From Colias croceus (Eukaryota; Arthropoda; Insecta; Lepidoptera; Pieridae), in contig NC_059556.1 in NCBI RefSeq assembly GCF_905220415.1, positions 8,072,501-8,136,500 of the forward strand: 64,000 bases of DNA, written 5' to 3'. Below the pieces are notes generated by a model that had not been told where the DNA came from, ran no database searches, and was given only the letters and a program-made list of their open reading frames with translations. The position numbers and the translations under genes were made by a program. This document shows, in pieces, positions 1 through 12,969 of the stretch (positions are counted from its first letter, which is position 1; each line of letters begins with the position of its first letter).

Positions 1-110
1 TACTCAATCCTGAATAAGGAAGCGAATGAAAGAGTCTTCTACATTGAGATTATCTTCATCACATTAATATTCACCTAATTCCATCGAAACTATTCCACTA
101 AATAAAGATT

Positions 111-158
111 GTTAAAACGACTTTGAAAACGCTGGCGGAGCCGCGGGCAGAAAGCTAG
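111..158 (+). mobile_element. Helitron-like element, 3' end fragment
   Basis: A GC-rich hairpin (GGCGGAGCCGCGGGC) sits a few bases before a terminal CTAG. This is the same 3' end as the complete copies elsewhere in the window. The 5' part is not recognisable. About 1.1 kb of AT-rich sequence follows (159-1263) in which I see no gene or repeat. Confidence 0.6.
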
Positions 159-1263
159 TATGTAGGTACTTACTAAAATTATGAAGGATTATTTACATTC
201 ATGCACACAATCATAATCTTCCACATTTATAATAATATTAGTCAAATATCAATAACTACTAAATTCAAAACCAGAAACTAGTACGATAAAGATCTTAACG
301 TACCCAACGTTTCGAAATATTATTAGGTATATTGGCGTAATACAGTCGTATCGAATATTGAAAATAACACCTTAAATGGTAATCCAATTATAACTTACAA
401 TTTTAATATTATTTGTATATTAAAACGTGTTTATTTACTATGCCCATTTTCCACACAGTCAATTTACAATAATTATTGGACTTACAATAAAAACGTAACG
501 TACCAGCTGCGCAGAAATAGGTGAAGGTAGTTTTAATTAATTACTCTCATCATATCAAGAAATGGTATTTAGTATTTACTATAAAATGTTCACAAACAAA
601 AGTAAATGTTCACATTAATATAAAACAAAAGTAACTGGTCATTTACAGAATCCCTACCATCATTCTTGAACGTTAAAACCAGAAGAGTGCACTAAAAACT
701 TTTTGTATAAAACTCCATGCATACGTTTATCACGGTCATATTTCGTGCTATGTCACGTGTCACTGCACTAATGCTTTCCAAATGATTACCATATTTCCAT
801 AAGAAAGCCGGTCCCGCGTAGCGCAGTAGCTGTAGATAAGATGGTTGGTTTTGTTTTCAATGAATCATTGTATTTCTTCAAGTCGAACGTATTGACAAAA
901 GGAACAAAACTCACCATTCTGTTGGTTGGACTTAAATTTGTTTACGTCGTTTACCAATTTGTAACGTAGATGATTTACAGTTTTTGTTAACGCAGTATAG
1001 AAAACATTGTTTACTTACAATGCAATGATAATGCCTTATCAGTTTTGGCATTGGATTTTTATTTTGTTGTGTCATCAAGTGTTACAATGTAGACTGTATC
1101 AGTCTCAGAATATTTCATCTAATGTTAGAATCAATATTTTTGTTAGTTCCTACTGCGCATATTTTTCATATCTATTACAGAATAATATGCTTACAATGTC
1201 CTAAAAATTAATAAAGTTAATCACATATTTTCATAACCAGTAACACAGCTACATTATAAAATG

Positions 1264-1443
1264 TTACAAAAGTGCTCTTACAAGTATTCCAATAAAGAAA
1301 AAATGATTGAAGAACCACCCTAAATATTCATAATATCCAGCATGCCTGATAAACGTTAAATAACCTATTAAACTAAATACAAAAACATCCAATAAGAAGC
1401 TGACAGAACATAGCTGCGTCAAGCCGTCACTGTCATCGCACAT
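1264..1443 (-). CDS. Possible 59-residue two-span membrane microprotein
   Basis: An ATG-initiated ORF of 59 codons begins MCDDSDGLTQL and ends LVRALL. After an acidic N-terminus of about ten residues there are two hydrophobic stretches, roughly residues 11-31 and 42-57, separated by a short polar loop with an RHAGYYEY motif. I do not recognise the family. No splice sites are needed, and no canonical AATAAA lies just downstream on the minus strand. ORFs of this length are expected by chance in AT-rich DNA, and T-rich DNA translates to hydrophobic residues, so the call rests only on the plausible acidic-head/two-span layout. Confidence 0.22.
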   Translation of the reverse strand: MCDDSDGLTQLCSVSFLLDVFVFSLIGYLTFIRHAGYYEYLGWFFNHFFFIGILVRALL

Positions 1444-4287
1444 TGTATGCAAATGCTTATGAAGTTTAACTTATTAATTGTAGTTGCTAGCGTATGAATA
1501 ATGATGTACACGGGTTACAGACAAAGCGAGTAAACGTAAGTTATGAATGTTTATATCTGTCAAAATTGTGAAGTTAAATAAATGACAGTGCATGTGCAAT
1601 TAGCATCGCTAGAGTGTTTATAGTCTGTGCAAGGATGACGTAAAGGTAGGTTAGATAGCGTGGAAGAAATAATGTACAATTAATTGTTAAATATAAGTTT
1701 TTGTGTATGAAGATGGTGTATTAAATTGTACACCTGGGAAATGACACAATATTTTTTTAAAAAGAACGAACAATATATTCGTGTATCTTTTATTCCAAAA
1801 TGGTCATATTTTGTGAGATCCTTATTTTTAGTTTTATTACTTAAATACTTTGGTTTTAAATTGTTGAATAGGTAATTCGGTACCTTCAGTTCGAAAGAAG
1901 CTCAGATCAAATAACAAAACAGTAAAAAGCTTATTTACGATATAGGCAATTCAACTCGTTTAAAGAACACGGCTACCGAGATAGAAAAATCTCTAATATA
2001 TTATTATTAAATAAGTATCTCCGTTGAAGATGATAGTTTGATTGTATTTAATAGCCCTATGATTTACTATACCATAATAATTGGATTAACAATTAAGTTT
2101 AATAATGTATCGTTTTATTTAAACGGTCTGTTGCTTAATACTTAATAGTAATATAGTAAATTCGAATACTCGATTGTTGTTTTTGTGAGTTATCTTAATT
2201 TTACTAAGATTTATGCATTCAAGTTTTAATTATTAGGTAGTTTTTATTGATGGAATTATCGAGGTAATAGGCTTCCCATTGGTACATAATTATTATGAAA
2301 TAGTATCCTTAAAAATATGTAAGTTAGAACGTCTATAATTAATTTAAAAATGAAAGCTCTAGTATTCTTGTAATTTCAGACTATCGAATCAGGCAGGAAA
2401 TTATCATACCATTATAATCGCGAATGTTTAAAGTTTTGAATTCAAATTCAAAATTTATTCGATTAGACTCTTCTAGAAGCACTTTTGAATCATCTTTACT
2501 ATAATTTACCACTTCTAAAACCGTTCATCTGATCCCAAGATATTTAGAACCGATTGTAATAGTTTCTTCCAAACAGTTCTTACAGTATCGACTTTTCGAC
2601 TTTCGTTGCGTATTAAAGCTCAGCCTCTAACTTTCTCATGGCTTGTTCCATCGAATCTATTTATAAAGCCAATCTTCAGTGGCATCAAGATAATTGTCGT
2701 TAAGTGCATAATCGCCTTTAAACGCCTAACTGTGCCTGATGGCGTCTGATTTAAAGCAAGTATAAAATTGTTTTCAGGCATTATAATTATTAGTATCGCT
2801 TTTAATCCATTTAAATATTTTACTTGAATTTGAAATATGTTTGCATATAGTACGGGTAATTATGGAGGGTAATGTGAACGTTTAAATTTTAATGTGTAGT
2901 TAAAAGTTGTTAGATGCTTATTGAAGAAGGAAACAAAGTATGTTTGCAAATGTTTCGGCTTGTTTTATGGTTCTGTTAATTGGCTGTTACGTGCTATTAT
3001 GTTTTGAATATATAATAAGAAAAGTGCAAATATTGTAAGTTATCCTGAAATAGATCTTATTCTTACAATACAATAGATTGAATGAAATTTTAATATGAAT
3101 ATAATATGGATTAGAGATAACAAGTACCATTTGTTCATTGTTTATTTAAATTTACTCTTTGTGTATAACAGTCTTATAAAATAAAAGTAAAACAACACCA
3201 TGCAAAATGTACAAATATCACGTGTTTGAATGGAATTTCTTTAAAAATTTTAGAATATATTTTAATATTAAACGCACTCAGTAGCCACAAAAATGTATTA
3301 ACATTTCAATTAAACTTATAAATATAAACCAGTTTCGCTCACCCACCAAAATCTGAATAAAACATTCAACTGTTTTCGTGATAATTCAATTAATCACTGA
3401 ATCAAATAACTTGAATGGTACTTATAGGATTAAATAGTTGACAATCATCTTATATGTGGTCAATTCTTACTGACCATGTTGAATAAACTTGATGTATGGG
3501 AATTTTAAATTATCTGTGACCCTAAAGGTCGATAACGACAATGGTGCTTCAAGTATTATATTTTAATTTATTTATTAATTTTAAATTTAATTGATTTTTC
3601 TGGTTGTTTGTGTTTTAAAATCTCTTGTAAGATGTAGAAAAAAGACGAATTAAATAAATTATAATGCGAAAATACATAAAACATTTAAAACTGAACAATA
3701 TTTTATGAAAGGAAGCTTCCATTTCTTACCAAAGAAGAAAGAGAATTATCGTTGAAATAAGGTTTTTTTATAATCATCGAAATTAAAACTATAAAGTTAT
3801 ATTACTGCCAAGTGCCAATTAATATAATTTTAACACGTATCTTTTACTCTCATTACTACTGTAATTAAAAGTACATAAACTAATACAATAATTATAACAT
3901 TATATTTTGAAGTCTAGGTATTACGATATTAATCAAATAAATGAGGTTTAGTAGCCATTTCATTGTCTGACCAATGATGCAACATCTATCGATACTTGAT
4001 TTATAGCTCATAAACCATTTTATCGATACAACACGTTTAATGGTCACCTCACTGTTTATGTTCGAGTATCAAAGACTTGCTTATTTTTCCTACTTCGGTT
4101 TAACTTTTCCGCAAGTTTTTGGTTTATATGGCTATTGCTAAAAATAGTATCGGAATGTTGGTTGGTTTATGATTGCCGAAATGTTATAAATGTGATGCAA
4201 GCTTTAGTAATTAATTTAAACAAGTTTACAATTGAATACGGCTACAATTTTATTAAATATCAATATACGATTTTACATTCTGTATCG
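1444..4287. other. Gene-free AT-rich stretch
   Basis: No coding exon, structured RNA or recognisable repeat was seen on either strand in this 2.8-kb interval. Confidence 0.5.
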
Positions 4288-4492
4288 TATTGTGCCGCGC
4301 GGTTTCACCCGCGTGGCTCCGCTCCTGTTGCCTGTTGGTCTTAGCGTGATAATATAATATAGCCTATATTACGGATAATGTAGCTTTCGAATGGTGAAAG
4401 AATTTTTAAAATCGGTCCAGTACTTTATGAGCCTATTCATTACAATCAATCAAACAAACAAACAAAGTTTTCCTCTTTATAATATTAGTGTA
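4288..4492 (-). mobile_element. Helitron-like element (family A)
   Basis: Read on the minus strand it starts CTACACTAATATTATAAAG, contains the family-A core (ACTGGACCGATTTTAAAAAT, then CACGCTAAGACCAACAGG) and ends in a GC-rich hairpin. The core is shared with the copies at 11874, 15270, 17104, 58871, 59679 and 63164. The terminal CTAG is mutated here. Confidence 0.65.
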
Positions 4493-4894
4493 GAGTGCAG
4501 TAGATAACATTAAAATCTTCAATATATTACCTATGTAATTCCCTTCGTATTATAAAGATGATAACGAAATTATTATTTACCTAAAGCTTACCAAAGGAAA
4601 TTTGAATAAATAATGAAACGGAGCTATAAATAAAGAATAAGTATACATTTTAAATAAACTAAATTCTATATACGCTATAGACCTACAAAACACCTGTGTT
4701 ACGCGTCCAGTAAAAAAAGCTGCGAAAGAATATTAAGGATAGTCTAAAATTTACATAGCTCTTGAAATTAAATTTATTAAATGGAAACTCGAGTACATAC
4801 TTGTTAGGTTAATGTTTATGGATAATACTTAGAATAAGTGCGTTTACATGCAAAACGCATAAAGGATTTCAAAAGGTTTATGACTGTTTAGAAT

Positions 4895-4945
4895 AATCTA
4901 AAATTTAATTTATCACAATTGTTATGATAAATTAAATTCTAGATT
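4895..4945. repeat. Imperfect inverted repeat, about 20-bp arms
   Basis: AATCTAAAATTTAATTTATC pairs with GATAAATTAAATTCTAGATT across a 9-base loop, with one mismatch. It lies just before the TC start of the next Helitron-like copy and may be an AT-rich MITE remnant. Confidence 0.5.
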
Positions 4946-4951
4946 AAACAA

Positions 4952-5139
4952 TCACTTCATAGTATAAAACAAAGTCGCTTTCTCTGTCCCTATGTCCCTT
5001 TAATATGCTTAAATCTTTAAAACTACGCAACGGATTTTGATGAGTTTTTTTTAATAGATAGAGTGATTCAGGAGGAAGGTTTTAGTATATAATTTATTAG
5101 GTTTTAGACAAAGCGGGACAAGCTGCCGGTGGTAATTAG
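4952..5139 (+). mobile_element. Helitron-like element (family B)
   Basis: Starts TCACTTCATAGTATAAAAC, contains AAAACTACGCAACGGATTTT and TAATAGATAGAGTGATTCA, and ends AGCTGCCGGTGGTAATTAG. Related copies begin at 30639, 59067, 59477 and 60866. The 3' hairpin is degraded in this copy. Confidence 0.65.
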
Positions 5140-5460
5140 TATTGTATATAGGTATAGTAGCTAGTATGATTTATTATATTTTACATACTTAATGAATCTA
5201 AAAAGTATCACACAGTTACGAAATCATTATGTAGTTACAATATCAATGAAATCATAGGTACCAAATGAACATCTTTTCTAACGACACATGAATGCCTATT
5301 TAGTAGTTGTTAAACGATGATCAAATTAAAGTCAAAGTTGAGACAACCAACCAGTTTGAATAGAAAACAATAGCTAATCCGAACCAGACACCTTACGTAA
5401 TGCAAGTTAGATGTTGCGGTTATTCATCCAACCTCATCCACTATATTACGAACGTTGCAC

Positions 5461-5568
5461 TTTAGAGAGAGACGTACTATGGGCGAACACCCGTCCCGCT
5501 CGCACAGCGGCCGGTCGCTGCACGTGCGCCTTGACAAAACGGGTTTCGTCTGCGGACGAAGATTTTAA
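5461..5568 (+). other. GC-rich island, possible promoter or 5' exon of the downstream gene
   Basis: A sharply GC- and CpG-rich segment in otherwise AT-rich DNA, 0.55 kb upstream of the exon at 6110. It contains a 29-codon ORF from ATG 5479 (MGEHPSRSHSGRS...), ending in TAA at 5566-5568. The exon at 6110 needs one base from an upstream coding exon if translation starts further 5'. A weak GT after ACGG would give that phase, but the donor (GTTTCG) is poor. It could instead be only the core promoter or 5' UTR. Confidence 0.3.
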
Positions 5569-6109
5569 TAATTTCTGTTCCTTATAACCTCTTTGGATAT
5601 CCTGGTCGCCTGGTACTCATATCATCGATCTCATTGATAACAAATTGCTCGTCCTTTGTTCTGTCGCTTCGAATCTCGATACTTGTACGTTGTTAATGTC
5701 CCATTTATTTCTGTGATTCTGCTCATATTTTTTGTCCTTTTCTGTTTTTTTTTTTTTTGCTTACCAAGTTCACGTGTCTTCCGTTGCATCTTTGTAGAAA
5801 AAGTGGTTGTAGGTAGTTCTTAAATTAATTCGTGATTTTATATGTCAATTCGTTACTTCGTTAGTTTTGTTTGTTGAGTTCAGTGCTATTAGATCCAGAA
5901 TTTAATTAAATTTAGGATTATAAAAAAAAAAAACATTTACAAACATCATACGAATAATGCGTGACAAAGACATTTTTTATATTTAGTTTTAGAGTATTCA
6001 TATTCAAATGCAGTTTAAACATTTCTCAGGGATATTTTTATTACATGACCTGTAATTTGTAAATTTCACATTTCAATCAACTAATTTGTTTTTTTTTTTC
6101 TTTCCCCAG

Positions 6110-6432
6110 ATCGCCCTTTCTCCGAGTCTGACATCGAGCGTCCATCACAATCGCCTCCATTCTGCCGTTTATCTGCATCATCACCACCTTTAACCTTTCC
6201 ACTCGACATGGACCTTGACGACGACGTATTTGTCAGCCCTAGAACAGACAGCGGGAACGATCCCTTCTCGACCACAAACATAGAAATATTCAGATATGGC
6301 AGCCCTAGGACACCCGCGGGAGTACTATTGAGTCCTAGACGGGATTCCTCCTTCAGTTTTCTGACGAGCGAGAAGCATTGGCGGGATAAGGGCGGGACAG
6401 ACGTGGCTGATGGAATTATGGACACTGATGTG
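6110..6432 (+). CDS. Exon 1 of a small C-terminally anchored membrane protein (unknown family)
   Basis: The exon follows a strong acceptor (a T tract, then CCCCAG at 6109) and ends at GATGTG before the donor GTGAGT at 6433. The frame is open throughout. The first ATG, at 6208, has a good context (GACATGG) and is the likeliest start, giving MDLDDDVFVSP... and 75 residues. The 32 codons upstream are also open (RPFSESDIERPSQSPP...), so the protein could start in an earlier exon. Three proline-directed Ser-Pro-Arg motifs (VSPRTD, GSPRTP, LSPRRD) look like kinase sites; that is inference. The exon ends in phase 0 and joins in frame to 24256. Together the exons give about 124 residues: a disordered, acidic, phosphorylation-prone head and a short membrane tail. 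I do not recognise the family. Confidence 0.72.
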
Positions 6433-9400
6433 GTGAGTCTTGTGTGTTTACTGTTTACGTACTCCTGGTAAATTGGAATTTGGAACTAATTTTGTATGTG
6501 AGAGTTTTGGCTGAAGTAAAGTAGGTAGGTGGTATCTTACAAAAACTGTTATTTCGACATAGATTTAAGTTAGTCTAGATTTGAAATACTTATTATGGTG
6601 CTACGGTCTACGGTGCAAATTTTTAAAATCGTACTTGAAAATATTAACCAAAATAAGGTCAAAATATTATGTGAAATTGCCTATTATGGACTTTATCGGT
6701 AACTAAATGGTAATGTAACCAGTCCTTTATCTTCAAAAAATGTATAAAACAGACTATTAGTATCTACTTACTACAGTTAAATGATGGTATTGCTTCGTTT
6801 GAACTAACTGACTCACTAGGTTTAATTCAGTTTTTCCTGTGAAAAAGAAAATGGATTTTTTACTAGCAAATAATTAATTAGGTAACGGTTGCGCGCCATT
6901 CACGCTAATTACGCGGTACCGTCTCATATTATAAACATTTTGATTCCCTATTTCACCTATGTAAAATTATTTTCTCATAACAAGACGTACTCTCTAATAT
7001 ATAGAAATAAAATATACGTAACAAACATACAGACAAAGTATCATGTATAATATTAAAAAAATGGGTACATGTGTAATATTAAAAAATTGTGAGATGTATA
7101 ATGTATTATTGCAAATCCACTGCGTCAATTAGTTATTTATCGTTTTGGTTCAAATTGATAATGTCAGCTGTTTGAGATAAAGAAATGCTAGAAGGTAGGT
7201 AGGTATAATAATTATGTATTTAATTAGTTTTAATTACGTGTTACTAATTTCATTCAGGGCTATGTTTAATTAATAGATGTAACATTTGCTAGAACCGCAG
7301 TTCTCAACTCATAATAGATCTTATACGAAAAATAAAAATAAAAATGAGATCAATCTATCACGAATCTCGAACAATAATTATTTACGCACTAACATAGTAC
7401 GTGCAAATTGTCATCATTTTAAAATATGTATATCCAATGTTATTTTTTATACTTACCGCACGTGCGGGCCTTTGTTAGCGCGCATATGATTCATACCTAT
7501 GTGTCGATGAACCTGTATATTATGTGCTAACTTTGTATCTTATAGCTGTATCAGTTAAAAATATACGCAAATATTACGAGTTACGACCCATAAATATAGT
7601 GTTTTGGCCTAAAAAGCAATTAACATCTCCGAATAAAGTGTGAAACAACACTTTTACTTTTCATATGCATGTTTAATGTACCGTTAACGAGTGCATCTGT
7701 TGTGATTAACATGTGCTAGTTTCAATTTTCAACCTACAAATACGGTATTTCTGTTCAATACTTTTAAGAGATTCACGATTCAGAATCCCGATACGATTTA
7801 AAGTAAATTTTATTGAAAATAAACGCCTAGCGCAAATGCAGAGCAACAAAACTCCTATCGTAAAGATTGCTTTTCCTAACAGTCAGGCGTAAGATAAAAA
7901 ATATTACTAAGTACAAAATATAAGGGTGCAATTATATTGTTAATGTTACAATAGCAATACAATAAAATAAAAAGCGCTGACTGAAGCGGAAATTAAATCT
8001 TTTCCAATACGCACAGTTTTACGTTCAAATAAACTTTACTACGAGTGTTTTCTTTATTGATGAGATGAGACTATGGAATAGGCTTTTTTATTTAATTCGT
8101 TTCATTAAAAATAATATACTTCCTATTATTATGTCAGCATAATTTACGTATTAGAATGTTAACAATAAAATAAAGTAAAGACAATATTGTGTTAAAATGT
8201 TTGCTAACTATTAACACGAGGAAGTGTAAGTAGACCTACTCAATTATCGCTGTCACTTAGCATTCGCTTCGCACTCGTAATAAGAAAATTTATTCACACG
8301 CAGATGTACGCATTTTGGCGCGTCGCCAACTTCTGTTTACTTTTAATGCTGCAACTGGAAATCTGTGTCACTTTTACAAAAAGGTTTATACTATTTTTAG
8401 TTGTGATGCAATTCAATTTATTACACACACATAAACTCAAATATAAACGATGCCCCCTACAATTATTAATATGATTTTTTTCGTCTTTTTATGTTGCATT
8501 TTATATATGGCGTAACAAGGAGAATTCAATAGCAAATCATTACTAAATGTAACACAATCATTTATTTTTTAAATTGATATAATTTACTTTTTCATTCATT
8601 CAGTTGATAATAGAATATAGGAGATAATTAATACGTCAGTACATTTTCATTTAAAACCGAAATTCACGCGTATAATGAACGTCACTATAAAAAAAAAGCG
8701 CTTCCATACTAACATATCCATTGACTTTGAAGAATGATCTTCGGTTTACGCTGGAAATAAATTTATTTTAGTATTTAGTAGGAAATTAATTGCGCCACAA
8801 AACATAGCAGGGGATGAAGATGGATTTACGCCTTATTGGATGGATTTCATTGTAGGTGCTTAGGATTTGAATGACTCATTTCCGTTAAGGTAATAAAATA
8901 TAAGGGTCGGTGTAAATTCTTTAGCGAATTATTTGTTTTCTTTTGGTTGTTCCAGACAATTCTGTTTAATGTTCTAGAAAGTCACACTTATAATTCTGTC
9001 TTTAAATTATTGCTACAGTAAACTGCTTTACACATACATTTTCTTTAATTCATTCGCAATGTCTCAAATAATAAAAATTCAACAATTAGAAAAGTGATAT
9101 TTATTTTAATGACGATAAAAAGTGACAAGCTATTTAAAAACTTATGAACGTACTATATATTAATTATTTTACGTTACACAAATAACGACATTTTAATCAT
9201 TAGGTACAACAATACGTTTTTAAGAATCACAACAATCGCAAATCTAAAAGAAATTCCCGAACGAAAAAGCAACTAGAACAAAACTAAAAAAAAAACAAAA
9301 GTAAACAATAGATCTATTTCAGTTAAGAACTACTACAATTTCATTTAGGACAAGGGAACAACGGGTAATTATTGCATCAACGAATCTATTTTTAGGCCAC

Positions 9401-10700
9401 TCGGTGGGAGAGGCTGGGATATTTATGATTTGAATCAAACGCAGTTTCTATTGCAAAATGTTATTGTGGAGCTAGTAACCTATGCTAGTAACTAAATCTA
9501 GTTACAGTATAAGTTAGATATGAAATTTCGGCATTGGTAGCTTAGTAAGTTATAGTGCAGGAGATATCAAGGCGAAAGGTTATAGTTTATGTAAGTTATA
9601 GGTCAACACTATTCCACTAGAAAGGGATTAGGACAAAGGCTAAATAATTGAAGAATGCAAATTTTGTAATTAGAGTATTTTCTGTTACTTTTGTTATACT
9701 TTTCATAGGTATGTGCGTAGTAACAACATTATCAAAAACGAAATAACAATATATTCTACAAAAGTATTTTCATATATTATTAACAAAACATGGCATAATT
9801 TGTAATATTAATAGGTAATACTTAAGTGTATTCCAAAAAAATAAGGTAGAGTCGAACGCCAGTAGACATTACATTTATAAAATTACTTAATTCACACATA
9901 TTTTCATCCAAAAGCACATAATAAATTTAATTCCGAAATAAATCTACCGTATTCGAGGACACTCTCAAATATTAAACGCGCAGAAAATCTGGAGTGCGGT
10001 TTAGATTACTTTTCAGTTTTGTCAACCGTCAAAATGTATTTTCGTATTTTCAAGCATCACTAGAGGGTTGGTTTCTTTTTGTTAAGCGTGTCCTTTTTTC
10101 CCGCCCTATTCCTTATTCCGGGTTGTTAATATTCATAAGTAAATTGCTGGGATGATCTGTTATGGATGCTGTATTATAATGCCTTTTACGTGGATTACTT
10201 GAGCACAATGTAAAAGTAATTTGAGGATTTGAATTTTGTACAGGGTTTGAGATCGGTACTTCTTTTGTGATGTTCTGCTATTACTTGGTAAGTAGCGTGT
10301 ATTCATGTGAAAAAATTCGTTCTGTTAATTGATAGGTATGATATAAAGTTGCTTATATAGAGATAGATTGACTATATAGGAGATAGCAGAATAAAAATGT
10401 AGCATTTAGCAGTTTGAAATCGTACTGCAAAGTACTTTTTTGTAAAACATACGTAAATAATTAGTTATTGGCTATTTTTCTGTTATAACATAATAATATT
10501 GTGTCTGAACCTCATGTCTAAAATACATTGCCTAATGCCTAGTTTTTAAAATACCTTGGTACTACCCAGAAAATTTGCTAGCATATAAATTGATTGAATG
10601 GATTGGGATCAGTTTGTTAAACAGAAGTTAAAGAATATTTTTCACAAAGATAATATAATATTTCCACGGCATCATTCAAACTACTCTGAAAGAAGAATCT

Positions 10701-11622
10701 ATGTCAAGTATCAATTTAAGAAGGAAGTACCAAGTAAAATCAATGGATCCATTAACATTTTGTAAAGATGAGTTTATATCAAGGTATCATCATCATATTC
10801 ACAAAAAGTATCACAAAACACATCATTGACAAGACGCAAATGTAAAATCCGAAGTGCTCAAACACATCTATAATATCAAAGCCATACCTCGCTCATTTAA
10901 ATATTCTTTCTCACCCCAACCTGGGGTCCTAAGATACTGTAAAAAGAAAATGTCATCCCATTGTAGATGCCCACTTGTAGCGACGGAGCAATCACCCGAG
11001 ACGTTGGGAAAAAGGAGCTAGAATCAGAAAAAAGGACAAAAATTATAATGCAAAAAGTAAAATATGGGAGGGAGCTTGGTAAATGGAAATCGCGGGCTGG
11101 ATATGCGACGGATAATGAAGTGGGCCTCGTTACGGCATACCACCGGTATTTTAACGTGTTTCAAACAAAAGCTAGAAAAATTTGGAAGTGCACAACGGTA
11201 TGCTTGCTAGACCAGAAGTGTTAGGAATAGGGTTGGTGACATGGTACGATAAATTTTGAGCGTGATGAGTATAAGTTGTATTTGATTTATTTGCATCATA
11301 GTTGAACTGTTATCATAACAATGTTGGTTACATTGCCGAAGAGCAATCGAAAGCAGAGATGAAGAACAGAGAAATGACTGCTGTTAAAGATCACAAAAGT
11401 GGGGACTTTATTAGAAAGATTGTATGTAGAAGTATCATATGTAGTAAAGATCGCATCGTAATTATAGGTTTGTTTATGTTCTTACAAATTCTACTGGTAA
11501 TGTTTGTTGTTCTAATAATAATATTCAAAACAATTTACGATTCTGACCCAGTAGCAAACTGTCTAATTAGCTCCAATTTGAACAATCAACCAGATGCACT
11601 CATAATGAACTCAGCAGCGTAA
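10701..11622 (+). CDS. Candidate three-exon gene for a 206-residue single-pass membrane protein
   Basis: Model: 10701-10783, 10981-11197 and 11302-11622. Donors are AAG|GTATCA and ACG|GTATGC; acceptors are TTGTAG and GCATCATAG. All junctions keep frame, and the total is exactly 207 codons with the stop. The protein starts MSSINLRRKYQVKSMDP and has a basic middle (KRTKIIMQKVKYGRELGKW). A strong hydrophobic span lies at about residues 152-175 (VIIGLFMFLQILLVMFVVLI), followed by a 31-residue tail ending MNSAA. The second and third exons are better supported than the first. A second open frame starts at ATG 10598 (MDWDQFVKQKLKNIF...) and overlaps the proposed first exon, and the first-exon frame itself stays largely open beyond the proposed donor. 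The 5' end may therefore be wrong, or the locus may be decaying. No known family recognised. It lies on the same strand as its host intron. Confidence 0.35.
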
Positions 11623-11873
11623 ATACGAATTATTCCAGAATATAAAAAAATTATGTATATTTTGTATATACCTACAAACTAAATAATATCAACATACTTC
11701 TAATTATTCGTTGATTTCCAAAATACGTGTTATGACTTGTTTTACAGCATTTATAAACAAAGGCATCCTTGGCAAGTTAAATGTAAACAATAAACATCGC
11801 ATCATCAAGTTTATAAAATAACCTATTTACTATTACCAAATGCAATCTGTAACATTATTAATTTTATTTTATA

Positions 11874-12057
11874 CTAGCTGCTCCGCGCTGTTTCACCCCC
11901 GTGGCTCCACCCCTGTTGGTCGTAGCGTGATGAAATATAACCTTCCTCGATAAATGGGCTACCTAACACCGAAAGAATTTTTCAAATCGGACTAGTAGTT
12001 CCCGAGATTAGCGCGTTCAAACAAAAAAACTCTTCAGCTTTATAATATTAGTATAGA
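11874..12057 (-). mobile_element. Helitron-like element (family A), complete
   Basis: On the minus strand it runs from TCTATACTAATATTATAAAG to a GC-rich hairpin and terminal CTAG (11874-11877). Confidence 0.75.
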
Positions 12058-12717
12058 TACCGATTTCAATACTATTTTGCTGAAACGAAAAAAATTTTGA
12101 CCTCACGTCACACTGAATAGAAAATAAATGACGAAACGACATCTTCATATTTTTTCCATCGAATAACATCGTCTTTACTTAACTGAAATGATCGACACCA
12201 CTTACTACGATTAAAATTGTATATAACCAGTGCTTATACGGTATACCCAAACGTTGGTATGTCTGATTTGGCGTCGTAATAAAAGGATAAAAAGTATATC
12301 AGCACAAAGCACTCTGCATTCGATGTTAAAGGTTGTAGAGGAAGCCAAGCGAGAGGTTTTTGTGGGAAAACTCGAGGAAAACGGATCGAAAATAGAACAG
12401 AAAAAATCGAGACATCTCTAGATGCGACGGTCTCAAGTCTCGAACCTTGAAGTTTTGTGTGGATGCTTTTACACTGGAGCGGTAAAATGATCTTGAAATG
12501 GAATTAAATTCAGAGGTTTTTTGTGTATTTTATTTATTTCTTTAGTATTATGATTTAGGTCCTTTAAACCACGTTACAATAGGAATATATTCTATTCTTT
12601 AGGTATTTTAATTTCTTCGATTTTGTAGATGGCAGGTAGAGACTGAACACCAAAAATTTGAGTCAAAATAGTTTTATTTATTTACATAATAATATTTAAA
12701 ATGAAGCAATTGTTTTT

Positions 12718-12969
12718 AACCGACTTCAAAAAAAAGGAGGAGGTTATCAATTCGGCCGGTATATTTTTTTTTTTTTTTTTTTATGTATGTACACCGATTA
12801 CTCCGAGGTTTCTGAACCGATTTACGTGATTCTTTTTTTGTTCGATGCGGGATGGTGTCGAATTGGTCCCATAAAAATTTTATTCGGATAGGCCCAGTAG
12901 TTTTTATTTTATGAGCATTTTTGTCTGTAGGTATTTGTAAATTTTGCAAGTGCAAGTTTGAAGTCGGTT
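12718..12969. mobile_element. MITE with AACCGACTTCAAA termini
   Basis: About 250 bp bounded by perfect 13-bp inverted repeats, AACCGACTTCAAA and TTTGAAGTCGGTT. The flanks carry GTTTTT on both sides (possible target duplication). An internal poly-T tract at 12765-12782 and the phrase ACCGATTACTCCGAGG match a repeat that is very common in Lepidoptera genomes. I see no intact protein. Confidence 0.75.
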
